From Candidatus Woesearchaeota archaeon (GTDB lineage Archaea > Nanobdellota > Nanobdellia > Woesearchaeales > JACPBV01), in contig JAHWHQ010000062.1 in the NCBI GenBank assembly GCA_019323195.1, positions 1-47,226 on the forward strand: a stretch of DNA of 47,226 nt, given 5' to 3'. Both the position numbers and the translations under genes were made by a program. The notes under the pieces were generated by a model that saw only the letters and a program-made list of their open reading frames with translations, had not been told where the DNA came from and searched no databases. The stretch's first letter is position 1, and every line of letters begins with the position of its first letter. Shown here piece by piece: positions 26,483-33,950 of this stretch.

Positions 26483-26719
26483 ATGAGAAGATTAAAAGGC
26501 ATACTCTCTAAAGTTCTTGAGATTAGTGATGAAAAAATAGATGATAATACTTCGCCGGAGAATGTTGAATCTTGGGACTCATTTAATGCCCTTATGCTCG
26601 TTTCGGAATTGGAGAAGGAATTTAATGTTGAATTTACTATGGACGAGGTAAAAAGTGTAAAGAGGGTTAAGGATATTAAGGATGCTTTAAAGAGGCACGG
26701 AGTTAAGTTAAATGAATAA
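26483..26719 (+). CDS. Acyl carrier protein
   Basis: A 78-residue carrier protein; Ser33 in WDSFN is the 4'-phosphopantetheine site in the position usual for FkbH-associated ACPs. It starts eight bases after the FkbH-like gene and overlaps the MaoC gene by eight bases. It probably carries the glyceryl or hydroxyacyl group processed by its neighbours. Confidence 0.9.
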   Translation: MRRLKGILSKVLEISDEKIDDNTSPENVESWDSFNALMLVSELEKEFNVEFTMDEVKSVKRVKDIKDALKRHGVKLNE

Positions 26720-27137
26720 AGCTGCGGATATTGAATACTCTTGTATTGAAATTGGGTCTGAGTATTCTTTTGAGAAGGAAATATCTTACAGGGATATAAT
26801 GGACTTCGCTGGACTTACTGGCGATTTTAATCCTTTACATACTGATAAAGAATTCGGAATGAAAAGCAAGTTCAAAAATAATATTGTTCATGGTATGCTT
26901 GCAGGAAGTCTTTTCTCAACTTTGGTAGGGATGTACTGCCCCGGCAAAAACAGCCTGTACCTAAGCCAAAGTCTGCAATTTAGGAATGTTATTTTTCCGG
27001 GAGATAAAGTTCTTGTTAGAGGAACTGTTGTTGATAAGAATGAAAGCATAAAAGTTATTACAATGAAAACAGAAGTATTAGTCCATGATAAAATAGCCGT
27101 AAGAGGAGAGGCCAAAGTAAGGGTACTAGAGGATTAA
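26712..27137 (+). CDS. MaoC-like hot-dog dehydratase/hydratase
   Basis: A 141-residue single hot-dog protein with the hydratase-2 signature GDFNPLHTD near residue 36 (Asp and His catalytic pair) and FKNNIVHGMLAGSLFS. The family adds or removes water from (R)-3-hydroxyacyl/enoyl thioesters on CoA or ACP. Its start overlaps the ACP gene and the SDR gene follows one base after its stop, forming a compact ACP-hydratase-reductase set. Confidence 0.88.
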   Translation: MNKAADIEYSCIEIGSEYSFEKEISYRDIMDFAGLTGDFNPLHTDKEFGMKSKFKNNIVHGMLAGSLFSTLVGMYCPGKNSLYLSQSLQFRNVIFPGDKVLVRGTVVDKNESIKVITMKTEVLVHDKIAVRGEAKVRVLED

Positions 27138-27138
27138 A

Positions 27139-27861
27139 ATGAAAAAAGTAGCGCTGGTAATTGGCGGGACTGGTGGCATAGGTTCTGCAATCTCATCATT
27201 TTTAACTTCAAAAGGAATAAGGGTTTATGCTACATATTACCAAAACGAAGATAAGGCAAACAGTATGAAGGCCTCGCTTAGGGGCTTTTATGTATTGCCC
27301 TGCGACATAAGAAATGAGGATGATGTCAATAGGGTTTTCGGTATTGTACTGCAGAAAGAATCTCGTATAGACATCATGGTTAATGCTGTAACAACGCCGC
27401 TAAAGATGAAACCTTTTGAGAGCATGGCAACAGAGGAGCTATATCTGGATATCAACACCATCCTCATTGGAAGTATGAACCTCCTTAGGCACATTATTCC
27501 TGCAATGAAAAAAAACAGATCAGGGGTAATAATCAGCATACTAACATCTGCAATTTTTGATTGTCCTGTAAGGATGTCTTCATATATAGCTGCAAAATCC
27601 GGTCTGTTTGGTCTTATGAATGGCATTTCTAAGGAGTTGGACCAATTTAATATAAGGGTTTTAGGCATATCTCCTTCTTTCGTCAAAACAAAGCTTCTAA
27701 ACGCGTTTCCTTCTAAATTGATTGAAATTCAAAGGGACAGGATAATTAACACAGAAGAAATAGCGAAATTGGTTTTAAAGATGATTGAGGATGAAAATAA
27801 ATACCCTAATGGGACCAACATACTTCTAAAAGAAAGAAGAGATATCTTGCAGTATATTTGA
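27139..27861 (+). CDS. SDR-family oxidoreductase (FabG-like)
   Basis: A 240-residue classical SDR: GGTGGIGSA at about residues 9-17, VNAV in place of the usual NNAG near residue 84, catalytic Ser in SILTSAIFD and Tyr-x-x-x-Lys as YIAAK near residue 150. With the adjacent ACP and MaoC protein it probably makes or reduces a 3-hydroxyacyl-ACP. It may instead oxidise the sugar itself. Confidence 0.87.
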   Translation: MKKVALVIGGTGGIGSAISSFLTSKGIRVYATYYQNEDKANSMKASLRGFYVLPCDIRNEDDVNRVFGIVLQKESRIDIMVNAVTTPLKMKPFESMATEELYLDINTILIGSMNLLRHIIPAMKKNRSGVIISILTSAIFDCPVRMSSYIAAKSGLFGLMNGISKELDQFNIRVLGISPSFVKTKLLNAFPSKLIEIQRDRIINTEEIAKLVLKMIEDENKYPNGTNILLKERRDILQYI

Positions 27862-27873
27862 TTTGAGGTCAAA

Positions 27874-28659
27874 ATGCATAATAAAGCAATATTTAGTTAT
27901 AATGGAAAAAAATACAGTTCCATAGATATCCTGAAATCTCTAAGAGAAGTTGGCATAAAAGAAGGTGATTCTATATTTGTACACTCGCAGCTTAAGTACT
28001 TCGGTAAAATAATATCTGATACTCCCAGAAATAAATTCATCGGGTCTTTTATTGATTCCCTTAAGGCATCTGTTGGAAGAGAAGGGAACCTCATAATGCC
28101 TGCTTTTTCTTATACTTTCTGTAAAAAAGAGGATTTTTATCCGGATACAACCCCCTCTACTGTAGGCGTGATAACAGAAAACTTCAGAAAAGCCGATAAT
28201 GTCAAGCGAAGTATAGACCCCATTTTTTCAGTTGCCGCTCTTGGGCCAAAAAGCGGTTATTTCACAGATGTTGGCACTAATTGTTTTGGTAAGAATTCAA
28301 TTTTCGAAAAACTATATCAGAATAATGTTAAAATGGTTTTTCTGGGTGAAAGGTTTGATATAACCTTTATGCACTTTGTCGAACAAAAGTTGGATGTATG
28401 CTACAGATTTATCAAAAAATTTAAAGGAAAGATAAAAATTGGGAATCAAATGAAGGAGTTTGAATTCTATTACAATGTAAGGCCTTTGGATAAGAGTATA
28501 GAATATGATCTTGATAAGATTGCAAGATACTTCATGTCATGTGGAATTTTGCAGGAAGCTAGACTTGGCAACAGCAAAATCAGATGCGTTGGTTCTGTAG
28601 ATGCATTTGCTAGCCTTACACAGGCTATTAGAAAAGATATTCATTTTCTTCTTAAGTGA
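27874..28659 (+). CDS. AAC(3)-family acyltransferase
   Basis: A 261-residue protein of the aminoglycoside 3-N-acetyltransferase fold family, recognised by GDSIFVHSQLKYFGKI near residue 30, LIMPAFSYTF near residue 72, RSIDPIFSVAALGPKS near residue 111 and the final FVEQKLDVCYRF. GAGGT (27864-27868) is a good ribosome site. In glycan clusters such proteins acylate sugar amino groups and are not resistance enzymes. After FkbH, ACP, MaoC and SDR, it is the best candidate to move the carrier-bound acyl group to the sugar amine. Confidence 0.82.
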   Translation: MHNKAIFSYNGKKYSSIDILKSLREVGIKEGDSIFVHSQLKYFGKIISDTPRNKFIGSFIDSLKASVGREGNLIMPAFSYTFCKKEDFYPDTTPSTVGVITENFRKADNVKRSIDPIFSVAALGPKSGYFTDVGTNCFGKNSIFEKLYQNNVKMVFLGERFDITFMHFVEQKLDVCYRFIKKFKGKIKIGNQMKEFEFYYNVRPLDKSIEYDLDKIARYFMSCGILQEARLGNSKIRCVGSVDAFASLTQAIRKDIHFLLK

Positions 28660-28691
28660 CATGGAAATAATGGCATATAAGGAATTAAAAA

Positions 28692-29984
28692 ATGGAATCT
28701 AGCAAGAAAAAAAACGAAACCGGGGAAGAGATATACGAGCTATTAAAGATATTATATCCTATCTGCAGGAGCATAACAGGAGACGGCGTAAGGCAGACCT
28801 TAAATATTATTAAGGAGCACATCCCAGTCAGGATCTATGAAGTACCGACAGGAACAAAGGCTTTTGACTGGGAAGTCCCTGAGGAATGGAACATAAAAGA
28901 TGCCTATGTTATGGACGAAAGTGGAAATAAGGTAATCGACTTCAAAAAAAGCAATCTCCATGTTGTAGGCTATTCAGTCCCTGTAGACAAGCAGGTATCC
29001 TTGCCTGAACTTGACCAAAACCTGCACTCGCTTGAAGAGCAGCCAGACGCAATCCCCTTTGTCACATCATTCTACAGGAAGAGATGGGGTTTTTGCATAG
29101 AGCACAACAAAAGAAAAAAGCTAAAGCAAGGAAATTACCATGTTTATATAGACAGTTGCCTGAAAAAAGGGTCCCTCTCCTATGGGGAGATTATAATCCC
29201 CGGAAGTTCAGAAAAAGAGATACTCTTATCCACCTATATCTGCCATCCTTCCATGGCCAACAATGAGGCGTCCGGACCCGCAGTAACAACCTTTCTTGTA
29301 AGATGGCTGTTGAGAAAAAAAAGGAAGTATACCTACAGGATAGTTTTCATACCCGAAACTATCGGCTCGATAACCTACCTGAGCAGGAACATAGTCCATA
29401 TGAAAAAGAACACCATTGCTGGTTTTAACATCACCTGCGTAGGGGATGAAAGAATATATTCCTACCTGCCGTCAAGGAAAGGAGACAGCCTGGCTGACAG
29501 GGCTGCCTTGAATATCCTGGGATTCAGGCATCCTGCTTATATAAGGTACTCTTTTCTTGAAAGGGGCAGCGACGAAAGGCAGTACTGCAGTCCTGGCATA
29601 GACCTTCCTGTAGCATCGGTAATGAGGAGCAAATACGGGACCTACCCCGAATACCACACCTCAAAAGACGACTTAACCCTGGTAACCCCAGAAGGCCTTC
29701 AGGGATCATATGAACTCCTAAAAGATATCCTGGCTTTATTAGAGAACAACCGGAAATACAGGATTAAATGTTTGGGTGAACCCCAGATGGGCAAAAGAGG
29801 CCTTTACCCTACACTAAGCACAAAACATTCAGGCACCAAAGTCAAGGATATGATGAACCTGATAGCTTACTGCGACGGCACTAATGATTTGATAGAGATA
29901 AGCAACATAATAAATGTTCCCCCATGGGAACTGTACCCTCTTGTTGAAAAACTTAAAAAAGCGGATCTCATAGAGGAGTATTAA
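28692..29984 (+). CDS. DUF4910-type aminopeptidase-like protein
   Basis: A 430-residue protein of the DUF4910/DUF2172 family. The core resembles a zinc peptidase: ligand candidates are His-Pro in TYICHPSMANNEASGP near residue 185, Glu in IPETIGS near residue 218, Asp in GSDERQY near residue 295, and His in YHTSKDD near residue 320. A C-terminal winged-helix domain follows (about 370-430, ISNIINVPPWELYPLVEKL). Members recur in O-antigen and nonulosonic-acid clusters; the biochemical role is not established. It ends the long rightward operon. Confidence 0.8.
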   Translation: MESSKKKNETGEEIYELLKILYPICRSITGDGVRQTLNIIKEHIPVRIYEVPTGTKAFDWEVPEEWNIKDAYVMDESGNKVIDFKKSNLHVVGYSVPVDKQVSLPELDQNLHSLEEQPDAIPFVTSFYRKRWGFCIEHNKRKKLKQGNYHVYIDSCLKKGSLSYGEIIIPGSSEKEILLSTYICHPSMANNEASGPAVTTFLVRWLLRKKRKYTYRIVFIPETIGSITYLSRNIVHMKKNTIAGFNITCVGDERIYSYLPSRKGDSLADRAALNILGFRHPAYIRYSFLERGSDERQYCSPGIDLPVASVMRSKYGTYPEYHTSKDDLTLVTPEGLQGSYELLKDILALLENNRKYRIKCLGEPQMGKRGLYPTLSTKHSGTKVKDMMNLIAYCDGTNDLIEISNIINVPPWELYPLVEKLKKADLIEEY

Positions 29985-30117
29985 TCTTTAAAAATAAGAT
30001 TTATAGGAATCCCTCTTGGTGGTAGTTTCTCAAATACTAGTTTCATATTAAATTACATCATTTCTGAGATATTTATATCCTAATGGGGTGTAGTTAAAAT
30101 TTATATTTCTTAAAAAG
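29985..30117. other. Gap before the transposon
   Basis: AT-rich intergenic sequence between the end of the glycan operon and the transposon. Nothing recognisable as a gene or strong hairpin. Joined to 37065 onwards, it recreates the original intergenic region before insertion. Confidence 0.5.
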
Positions 30118-30126
30118 GCAAAAAAG
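30118..30126 (+). repeat. Target-site duplication, left copy
   Basis: GCAAAAAAG, identical to 37065-37073, directly abutting the left terminal inverted repeat. Nine bases is the usual size for IS4-superfamily insertions such as IS10 and IS50. Confidence 0.9.
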
Positions 30127-30137
30127 GGCTTTGCACA
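30127..30137 (+). repeat. Left terminal inverted repeat
   Basis: GGCTTTGCACA, exact inverse of 37054-37064. Inside it, TGCACA recurs at 30150-30155 and 30171-30176, which may extend the transposase-binding end. Confidence 0.9.
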
Positions 30138-30176
30138 ATAATTCCATTCTGCACATAAATAGGAGCAGTTTGCACA
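30132..30176 (+). repeat. Three TGCACA direct repeats at the left end
   Basis: TGCACA at 30132, 30150 and 30171 (spacings 18 and 21 bases), the first within the terminal repeat. The second lies in TGCACATAAATA, which reappears at 31508-31519 before the nuclease gene. They could be subterminal transposase sites or regulator sites for the island. Confidence 0.5.
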
Positions 30177-30215
30177 AAAACAGGTTTAATTAATGTACAA
30201 AACATGATATTGAGA

Positions 30216-30228
30216 AAGATTTAAATAG
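30216..30228 (+). promoter_or_regulatory. Leaderless promoter of the first cargo gene
   Basis: AAAGATTTAAATA is centred about 27 bases before the ATG at 30250. The identical 13 bases precede the nuclease gene (31522-31534). Confidence 0.65.
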
Positions 30229-30249
30229 TCAGTTGCATTACCTTTTTCA

Positions 30250-30639
30250 ATGTTGTCAAAAGAGGAGAGACAAAAAAGATTTGGATTAACAGAGCATACT
30301 ATGTTGATGTTTTATGAAAGGGGAATAAAAGAAAATTTATTCCCGCATTGTTTAAGATCTAGCGAGGTTTGGAAAGAGTTTGTATTGGCATTTCGTGATG
30401 AAACAAAAAGTGTTATTGTGCCAGACGCAAGAGAAGATGCAGATAGTACCCATATATGTATTTTCATTAATGAAGGAAATAAAGTGGTTGCTATTCCAGT
30501 AAAAGTAACAAATAATCATATTCACGTATACACTATTAAAGATGTAATGAGAGATGATAAACCATATTGGTACATATCAAATTATAATAAAATTGCTAAG
30601 CAAAGGAAGATGCCTTTAATCCAGCCAGTAGTAACATAA
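30250..30639 (+). CDS. Unknown 129-residue cargo protein
   Basis: I do not recognise a family. The protein is soluble, with a charged helical N-terminus (about residues 1-50) and a beta-rich middle (about 57-95: SVIVPDAREDADSTHICIF, then VVAIPVKV and IHVYTIKDV) ending in a basic tail. This layout is reminiscent of small RNase-like toxin folds but no catalytic motif can be asserted. The start is supported by a TATA box at the leaderless distance. It shares its promoter sequence with the restriction nuclease gene, suggesting co-expression. It is followed 44 bases later by a zinc-ribbon protein that could be its partner. Confidence 0.7.
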   Translation: MLSKEERQKRFGLTEHTMLMFYERGIKENLFPHCLRSSEVWKEFVLAFRDETKSVIVPDAREDADSTHICIFINEGNKVVAIPVKVTNNHIHVYTIKDVMRDDKPYWYISNYNKIAKQRKMPLIQPVVT

Positions 30640-30683
30640 AGTTTTTAAAGAACAAAATTAAAGATTGAATTTGAGGATAAAAA

Positions 30684-30896
30684 ATGAGCCATACCTGCGT
30701 CTGTGGACATAGTATAGATGGAGAAAAGAAAGAGCATAAAATCTGTTCTGAATTGAGTAATCCTGGAACTATCCAACATGCAGTGACATCAATTCAGTGC
30801 CCATTATGTGGAAAACACCATATATCGGAAGACGATGCAGAATCAGCATTTGCAAATTTTGATATGGCAATTAAAAAGAAACAAAGTAATAAATGA
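30684..30896 (+). CDS. Small zinc-ribbon-like protein
   Basis: A 70-residue protein with two metal-binding-type Cys clusters: CVCGHSIDGEKKEHKIC near the N-terminus and CPLCGKHH near residue 39. Ribosome site GAGGAT lies about eight bases upstream. No catalytic domain. A DNA- or protein-binding adaptor for the preceding gene or the island is possible; this is inference from position. Confidence 0.65.
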   Translation: MSHTCVCGHSIDGEKKEHKICSELSNPGTIQHAVTSIQCPLCGKHHISEDDAESAFANFDMAIKKKQSNK

Positions 30897-31013
30897 CTTC
30901 ATTAAGGGCATATAGTTTTTAAAAATTTCTTGGTTCTTGCGATTAATAAGTTTCTGCAATATGATTCTAGAATTGTTTCCTTCTTAAAATTCATCTTCTA
31001 ATAGTTATGTTTG

Positions 31014-31469
31014 TCAATTCCTTCTCAATAGATTACTTATTTCGCTCTTGAAAAGTTCATAAAATAATTTATCGACATCCTTATCAGTCCATACATCTAT
31101 TCTTAGTATCCCTTTATAATTAGACTCCAATTTTTCTACATAATTCCTAATTCTGTTAAGCCATTTTTCTGGAGAGGTGCCTACTTTTTGCCTTTTGATC
31201 TCTTTTTCTACCAGCACAAATACTGCCAGTGCTGGTTTTGCAACTAACATATTTGAAATAGAACCCCTCATAGCCTTTTGTCTTTCTGAACAAATTACCT
31301 CAAAAACAACTAAAGGTAGATTTTGAGCGTTTTTGGGTAGTTGTTTGCCTTTAACTCTCCAAATACAATCTAAATTGCCTAAATCTGTTTTGAGTCCAGA
31401 TACAGAGAATCCCAATTCTTGACCAATTGCTGACAAGGCACTACAATATCTTTCATGAGTACGGAGCAT
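31014..31469 (-). CDS. Possible PD-(D/E)XK-fold protein
   Basis: A 151-residue protein. LDCIWRV (about residue 33) followed by LVVFEV (about residue 52) and a long helix, then ALAVFVLV, resembles the Asp...Glu core of PD-(D/E)XK nuclease-like folds, although the usual Glu-x-Lys is Glu-Val-Ile here and the Lys may have moved to the ERQK stretch. It is divergent from the PLD nuclease gene and has a TATA box at the leaderless distance. It may be a restriction accessory protein or a separate nuclease. The family assignment is tentative. Confidence 0.6.
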   Translation of the reverse strand: MLRTHERYCSALSAIGQELGFSVSGLKTDLGNLDCIWRVKGKQLPKNAQNLPLVVFEVICSERQKAMRGSISNMLVAKPALAVFVLVEKEIKRQKVGTSPEKWLNRIRNYVEKLESNYKGILRIDVWTDKDVDKLFYELFKSEISNLLRRN

Positions 31470-31554
31470 ATTAAATTATATTAATGTGCAATCCTATATA
31501 TAGTTTTTGCACATAAATATAAAAGATTTAAATACTCACAAGTATTTCCTTCTA
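31470..31554. promoter_or_regulatory. Divergent promoter with operators for the nuclease gene
   Basis: Leftward: CTATATATAGG (minus strand, about 31493-31503) 25-30 bases before 31469, with TGTGCA (31485-31490) between the box and the start. Rightward: TGCACATAAATA (31508-31519), AAAGATTTAAATA (31522-31534) as TATA, then a perfect inverted repeat AAATACT-CACA-AGTATTT (31530-31547) overlapping the box and the expected start. This is a natural position for repression of the restriction gene. Confidence 0.65.
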
Positions 31555-32802
31555 ATGATGAACATAGTAAACCAACCAAGAAGATCAAAGCTTGGAGATA
31601 TATTAAAAGAACTTCTTGAAAAAACAGGAGAGGATAAATTTGATAAATTCTATGTTCTAGTTGCTTATGTTAAAAAGAGTGGTGTTTCAAGATTAAAACC
31701 ATCAATTCTTATATTCAAAGGTAATGGAAGTCAAGTAAAGAGTATAGCAGGGATAGATCAAAAACAAAGTTCTAAACAGGGAATTAAAATGTTATTTGAA
31801 CTTTCTGATGAGATGTATATTTATCATAATAGAAGATTATCTAGTACATTTCACCCTAAACTCTATATATTTGAGAAGGCAGACCAAAAAGCAGTAGTTT
31901 TTATTGGTTCTAGTAATTTAACATGTGGTGGATTGTATACTAATTATGAGATGAACTCTATTCTGGAGTTAGATTTAACTCAGGAAGGGGATAGAGAAAA
32001 GTTTAATGAAATTAAAGGTGTTTTTGATTCTTATTGTGATACTTCATTAGGTTGCTGTAAAAAACTAACAGAAGAATTCATCCAAACCCTTATTGATAGA
32101 GGTAAATTAAGTGATGAAGATGCAAATAGTATTGCGAGAGCTGCCGCAGGTGCAAGTGAGGAAGATTCGGAAGGTGAGCTATTATTTGGAACAGAAAACT
32201 TTACTGCACCAACCGTTGAAGATGAAACTGAAGAAGAACCAACCCAAACTATTGGTACACCTCCATCGGCATCAACTCCACCACCAACAGTCTCTCAACA
32301 AGTAATACAACAAACTACTAGAGGTCAAACCACTATTCCAAATATAACTCAACCAACAATAACTGGTACAAATTTAGGCTTCTGGAAAAAATTATCTAAT
32401 TACGATGCAAGTCAAACGAGTTCTCCAGGACAAATACAGATACCTATCCGTTTTTTAGGTTATTTTCCACAATTTTCTCCTTTTACCCATACAGGAGCAA
32501 ATGCCAGTCAAGCAGAAGTGTATTTTAACGTTATATATGAGGATGAAAATGGTCAGAGAAGAACAGTAAATAATGTCAGAGCAATCCATTATGTACCCGC
32601 AGCTAACCATCCAAGACCAAATGCAGAGATTAGGTTTACTTTCCATAATCGTTCTATATCAAATACTTTTAATGCTAGAGATATTTTAGAGTTTAGAAGA
32701 ACAAATAATCCTAACATATGGTTTATAATAAAGATGATTAGGGATGGTTCTCACACACATACGAATCTAACGCAAAATGGTCAGAAATTCAATACAATCT
32801 AG
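31555..32802 (+). CDS. PLD-family restriction endonuclease (BfiI/NgoFVII-like)
   Basis: A 415-residue protein. The N-terminal domain is a phospholipase-D-type nuclease: His100 and Lys102 in FHPKLYIF, Asn121 in GSSNLTCGG and Glu132 in NYEMN match the H-K-N-E active-site pattern known for metal-independent BfiI. A Pro/Thr/Gln-rich linker (about residues 215-275) leads to a C-terminal beta-rich domain (276-415) that probably recognises DNA, B3-like in BfiI. The frame is open 16 codons further, but that stretch contains the TATA box, so ATG 31555 (or 31558) is the start. Its stop shares the tetramer CTAG with the stop of the convergent methyltransferase. Confidence 0.82.
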   Translation: MMNIVNQPRRSKLGDILKELLEKTGEDKFDKFYVLVAYVKKSGVSRLKPSILIFKGNGSQVKSIAGIDQKQSSKQGIKMLFELSDEMYIYHNRRLSSTFHPKLYIFEKADQKAVVFIGSSNLTCGGLYTNYEMNSILELDLTQEGDREKFNEIKGVFDSYCDTSLGCCKKLTEEFIQTLIDRGKLSDEDANSIARAAAGASEEDSEGELLFGTENFTAPTVEDETEEEPTQTIGTPPSASTPPPTVSQQVIQQTTRGQTTIPNITQPTITGTNLGFWKKLSNYDASQTSSPGQIQIPIRFLGYFPQFSPFTHTGANASQAEVYFNVIYEDENGQRRTVNNVRAIHYVPAANHPRPNAEIRFTFHNRSISNTFNARDILEFRRTNNPNIWFIIKMIRDGSHTHTNLTQNGQKFNTI

Positions 32803-33950
32803 TTCTTTTGATAGATTAACACATAAGAATCTTTATATTGTTTTTTTATATTTGGGGTAAAAGTTCTAGTATATTTTCTCTGATCAAATTTTATTTCTCT
32901 AATTTTTTTATATCCTACATTCAAAAATATTTTATCAAAGTTATCATTCATTTTGATTAACTTCCCTTTAAGAATAGCATCACCTACGACAATACAATAG
33001 TACCCTTCCTCTTTCAAGATTTTATTGACTGAAATAGCATTTTCTTTTATAGGATTATTATAAGATTCAAGACCTAAGCCATTATCATTATGTTTATTTC
33101 TAGAACCAAATTCTTTATCTTGCACAGTACGATAATCCATACTCAACCAATTCATTCTATGTTTATGATAAAGATAGTAGTCATAACTATTCATATAAGG
33201 TGGAGAAGTAATAGCTAAATCAATCTTCTTATTGATATAATCCAAATTAGTTGAATCCTTAGAATAAACTATAACATCATTATTGTTAGCTTCATCCATA
33301 AATTCATTAAGCCTCTCTATCATACCATAAACTTTCCTTTGAAAAAGGTCAATAACATTTTGTTTAGTTACTATTTTATTTATAGCTGCATAACGAGTAT
33401 CGCTATCTTGATTTGATACTTTATTAATTATTGCAGAAAATGCTATTTTTAGAAAGTCCTTAATGTCTTCATCTTTCTCTAAATCTATATGGTGCCTTAT
33501 TACAGATAGTGCTTCTTGTATCTCCATTTTGAACCAATGATTAATATTATAGAATAAGGGTATTCCATATACTTTATCATTTTTAATTTCATCAATTATA
33601 TCTATTGTGTCCTTCTGAATAATTTTAATCTTATTGGGACTTAAGAATTTAGTTTTTACTTTTGAAATTAATGTTGAAAGTGGATTTATATCAACACCTA
33701 TGGAATTACGTTTTAACAATTTTGATTCTACTAGTGTTGTTCCACAACCACAAAAAGGGTCTAAAATCCAATCGCCTTCATTAGATAAATTTATTATTAG
33801 ATTTCTTGGAATCTGCGGTATAAATTTGGCAGGATAAGGATGAAAATTATGAGTTAAATAAGAATTATTTGTGTATTTCTCTAATTCAAGTTTTATATTT
33901 TCTACTGGATTTGGACTTTCTATTTTTTTTTGCATCAGTTTTGTTTGCAT
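32799..33950 (-). CDS. DNA methyltransferase (N4C/N6A type)
   Basis: A 383-residue amino-methyltransferase. Motif I is LDPFCGCGTT near residue 66 and catalytic motif IV is TSPPY near residue 230; about 165 residues separate them, enough for a target-recognition domain between, as in alpha-group enzymes. FHPYPAKFIPQIPR near residue 37 is typical of this family. TSPPY is most common in N4-cytosine methylases. The first 65 bases overlap the preceding methyltransferase gene. Two methylases of different architecture are what an asymmetric (type IIS) site needs, one per strand. Confidence 0.88.
   Translation of the reverse strand: MQTKLMQKKIESPNPVENIKLELEKYTNNSYLTHNFHPYPAKFIPQIPRNLIINLSNEGDWILDPFCGCGTTLVESKLLKRNSIGVDINPLSTLISKVKTKFLSPNKIKIIQKDTIDIIDEIKNDKVYGIPLFYNINHWFKMEIQEALSVIRHHIDLEKDEDIKDFLKIAFSAIINKVSNQDSDTRYAAINKIVTKQNVIDLFQRKVYGMIERLNEFMDEANNNDVIVYSKDSTNLDYINKKIDLAITSPPYMNSYDYYLYHKHRMNWLSMDYRTVQDKEFGSRNKHNDNGLGLESYNNPIKENAISVNKILKEEGYYCIVVGDAILKGKLIKMNDNFDKIFLNVGYKKIREIKFDQRKYTRTFTPNIKKQYKDSYVLIYQKN

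Noticed and set aside
27874..28659. Aminoglycoside resistance gene
   Set aside because: The fold family is AAC(3)-like, but the position at the end of a sugar acylation cassette in an archaeon points to a glycan acyltransferase.
31507..31554. Sixteen-codon upstream extension of the PLD nuclease
   Set aside because: The extension contains the TATA box and the inverted-repeat operator, so it is not transcribed.
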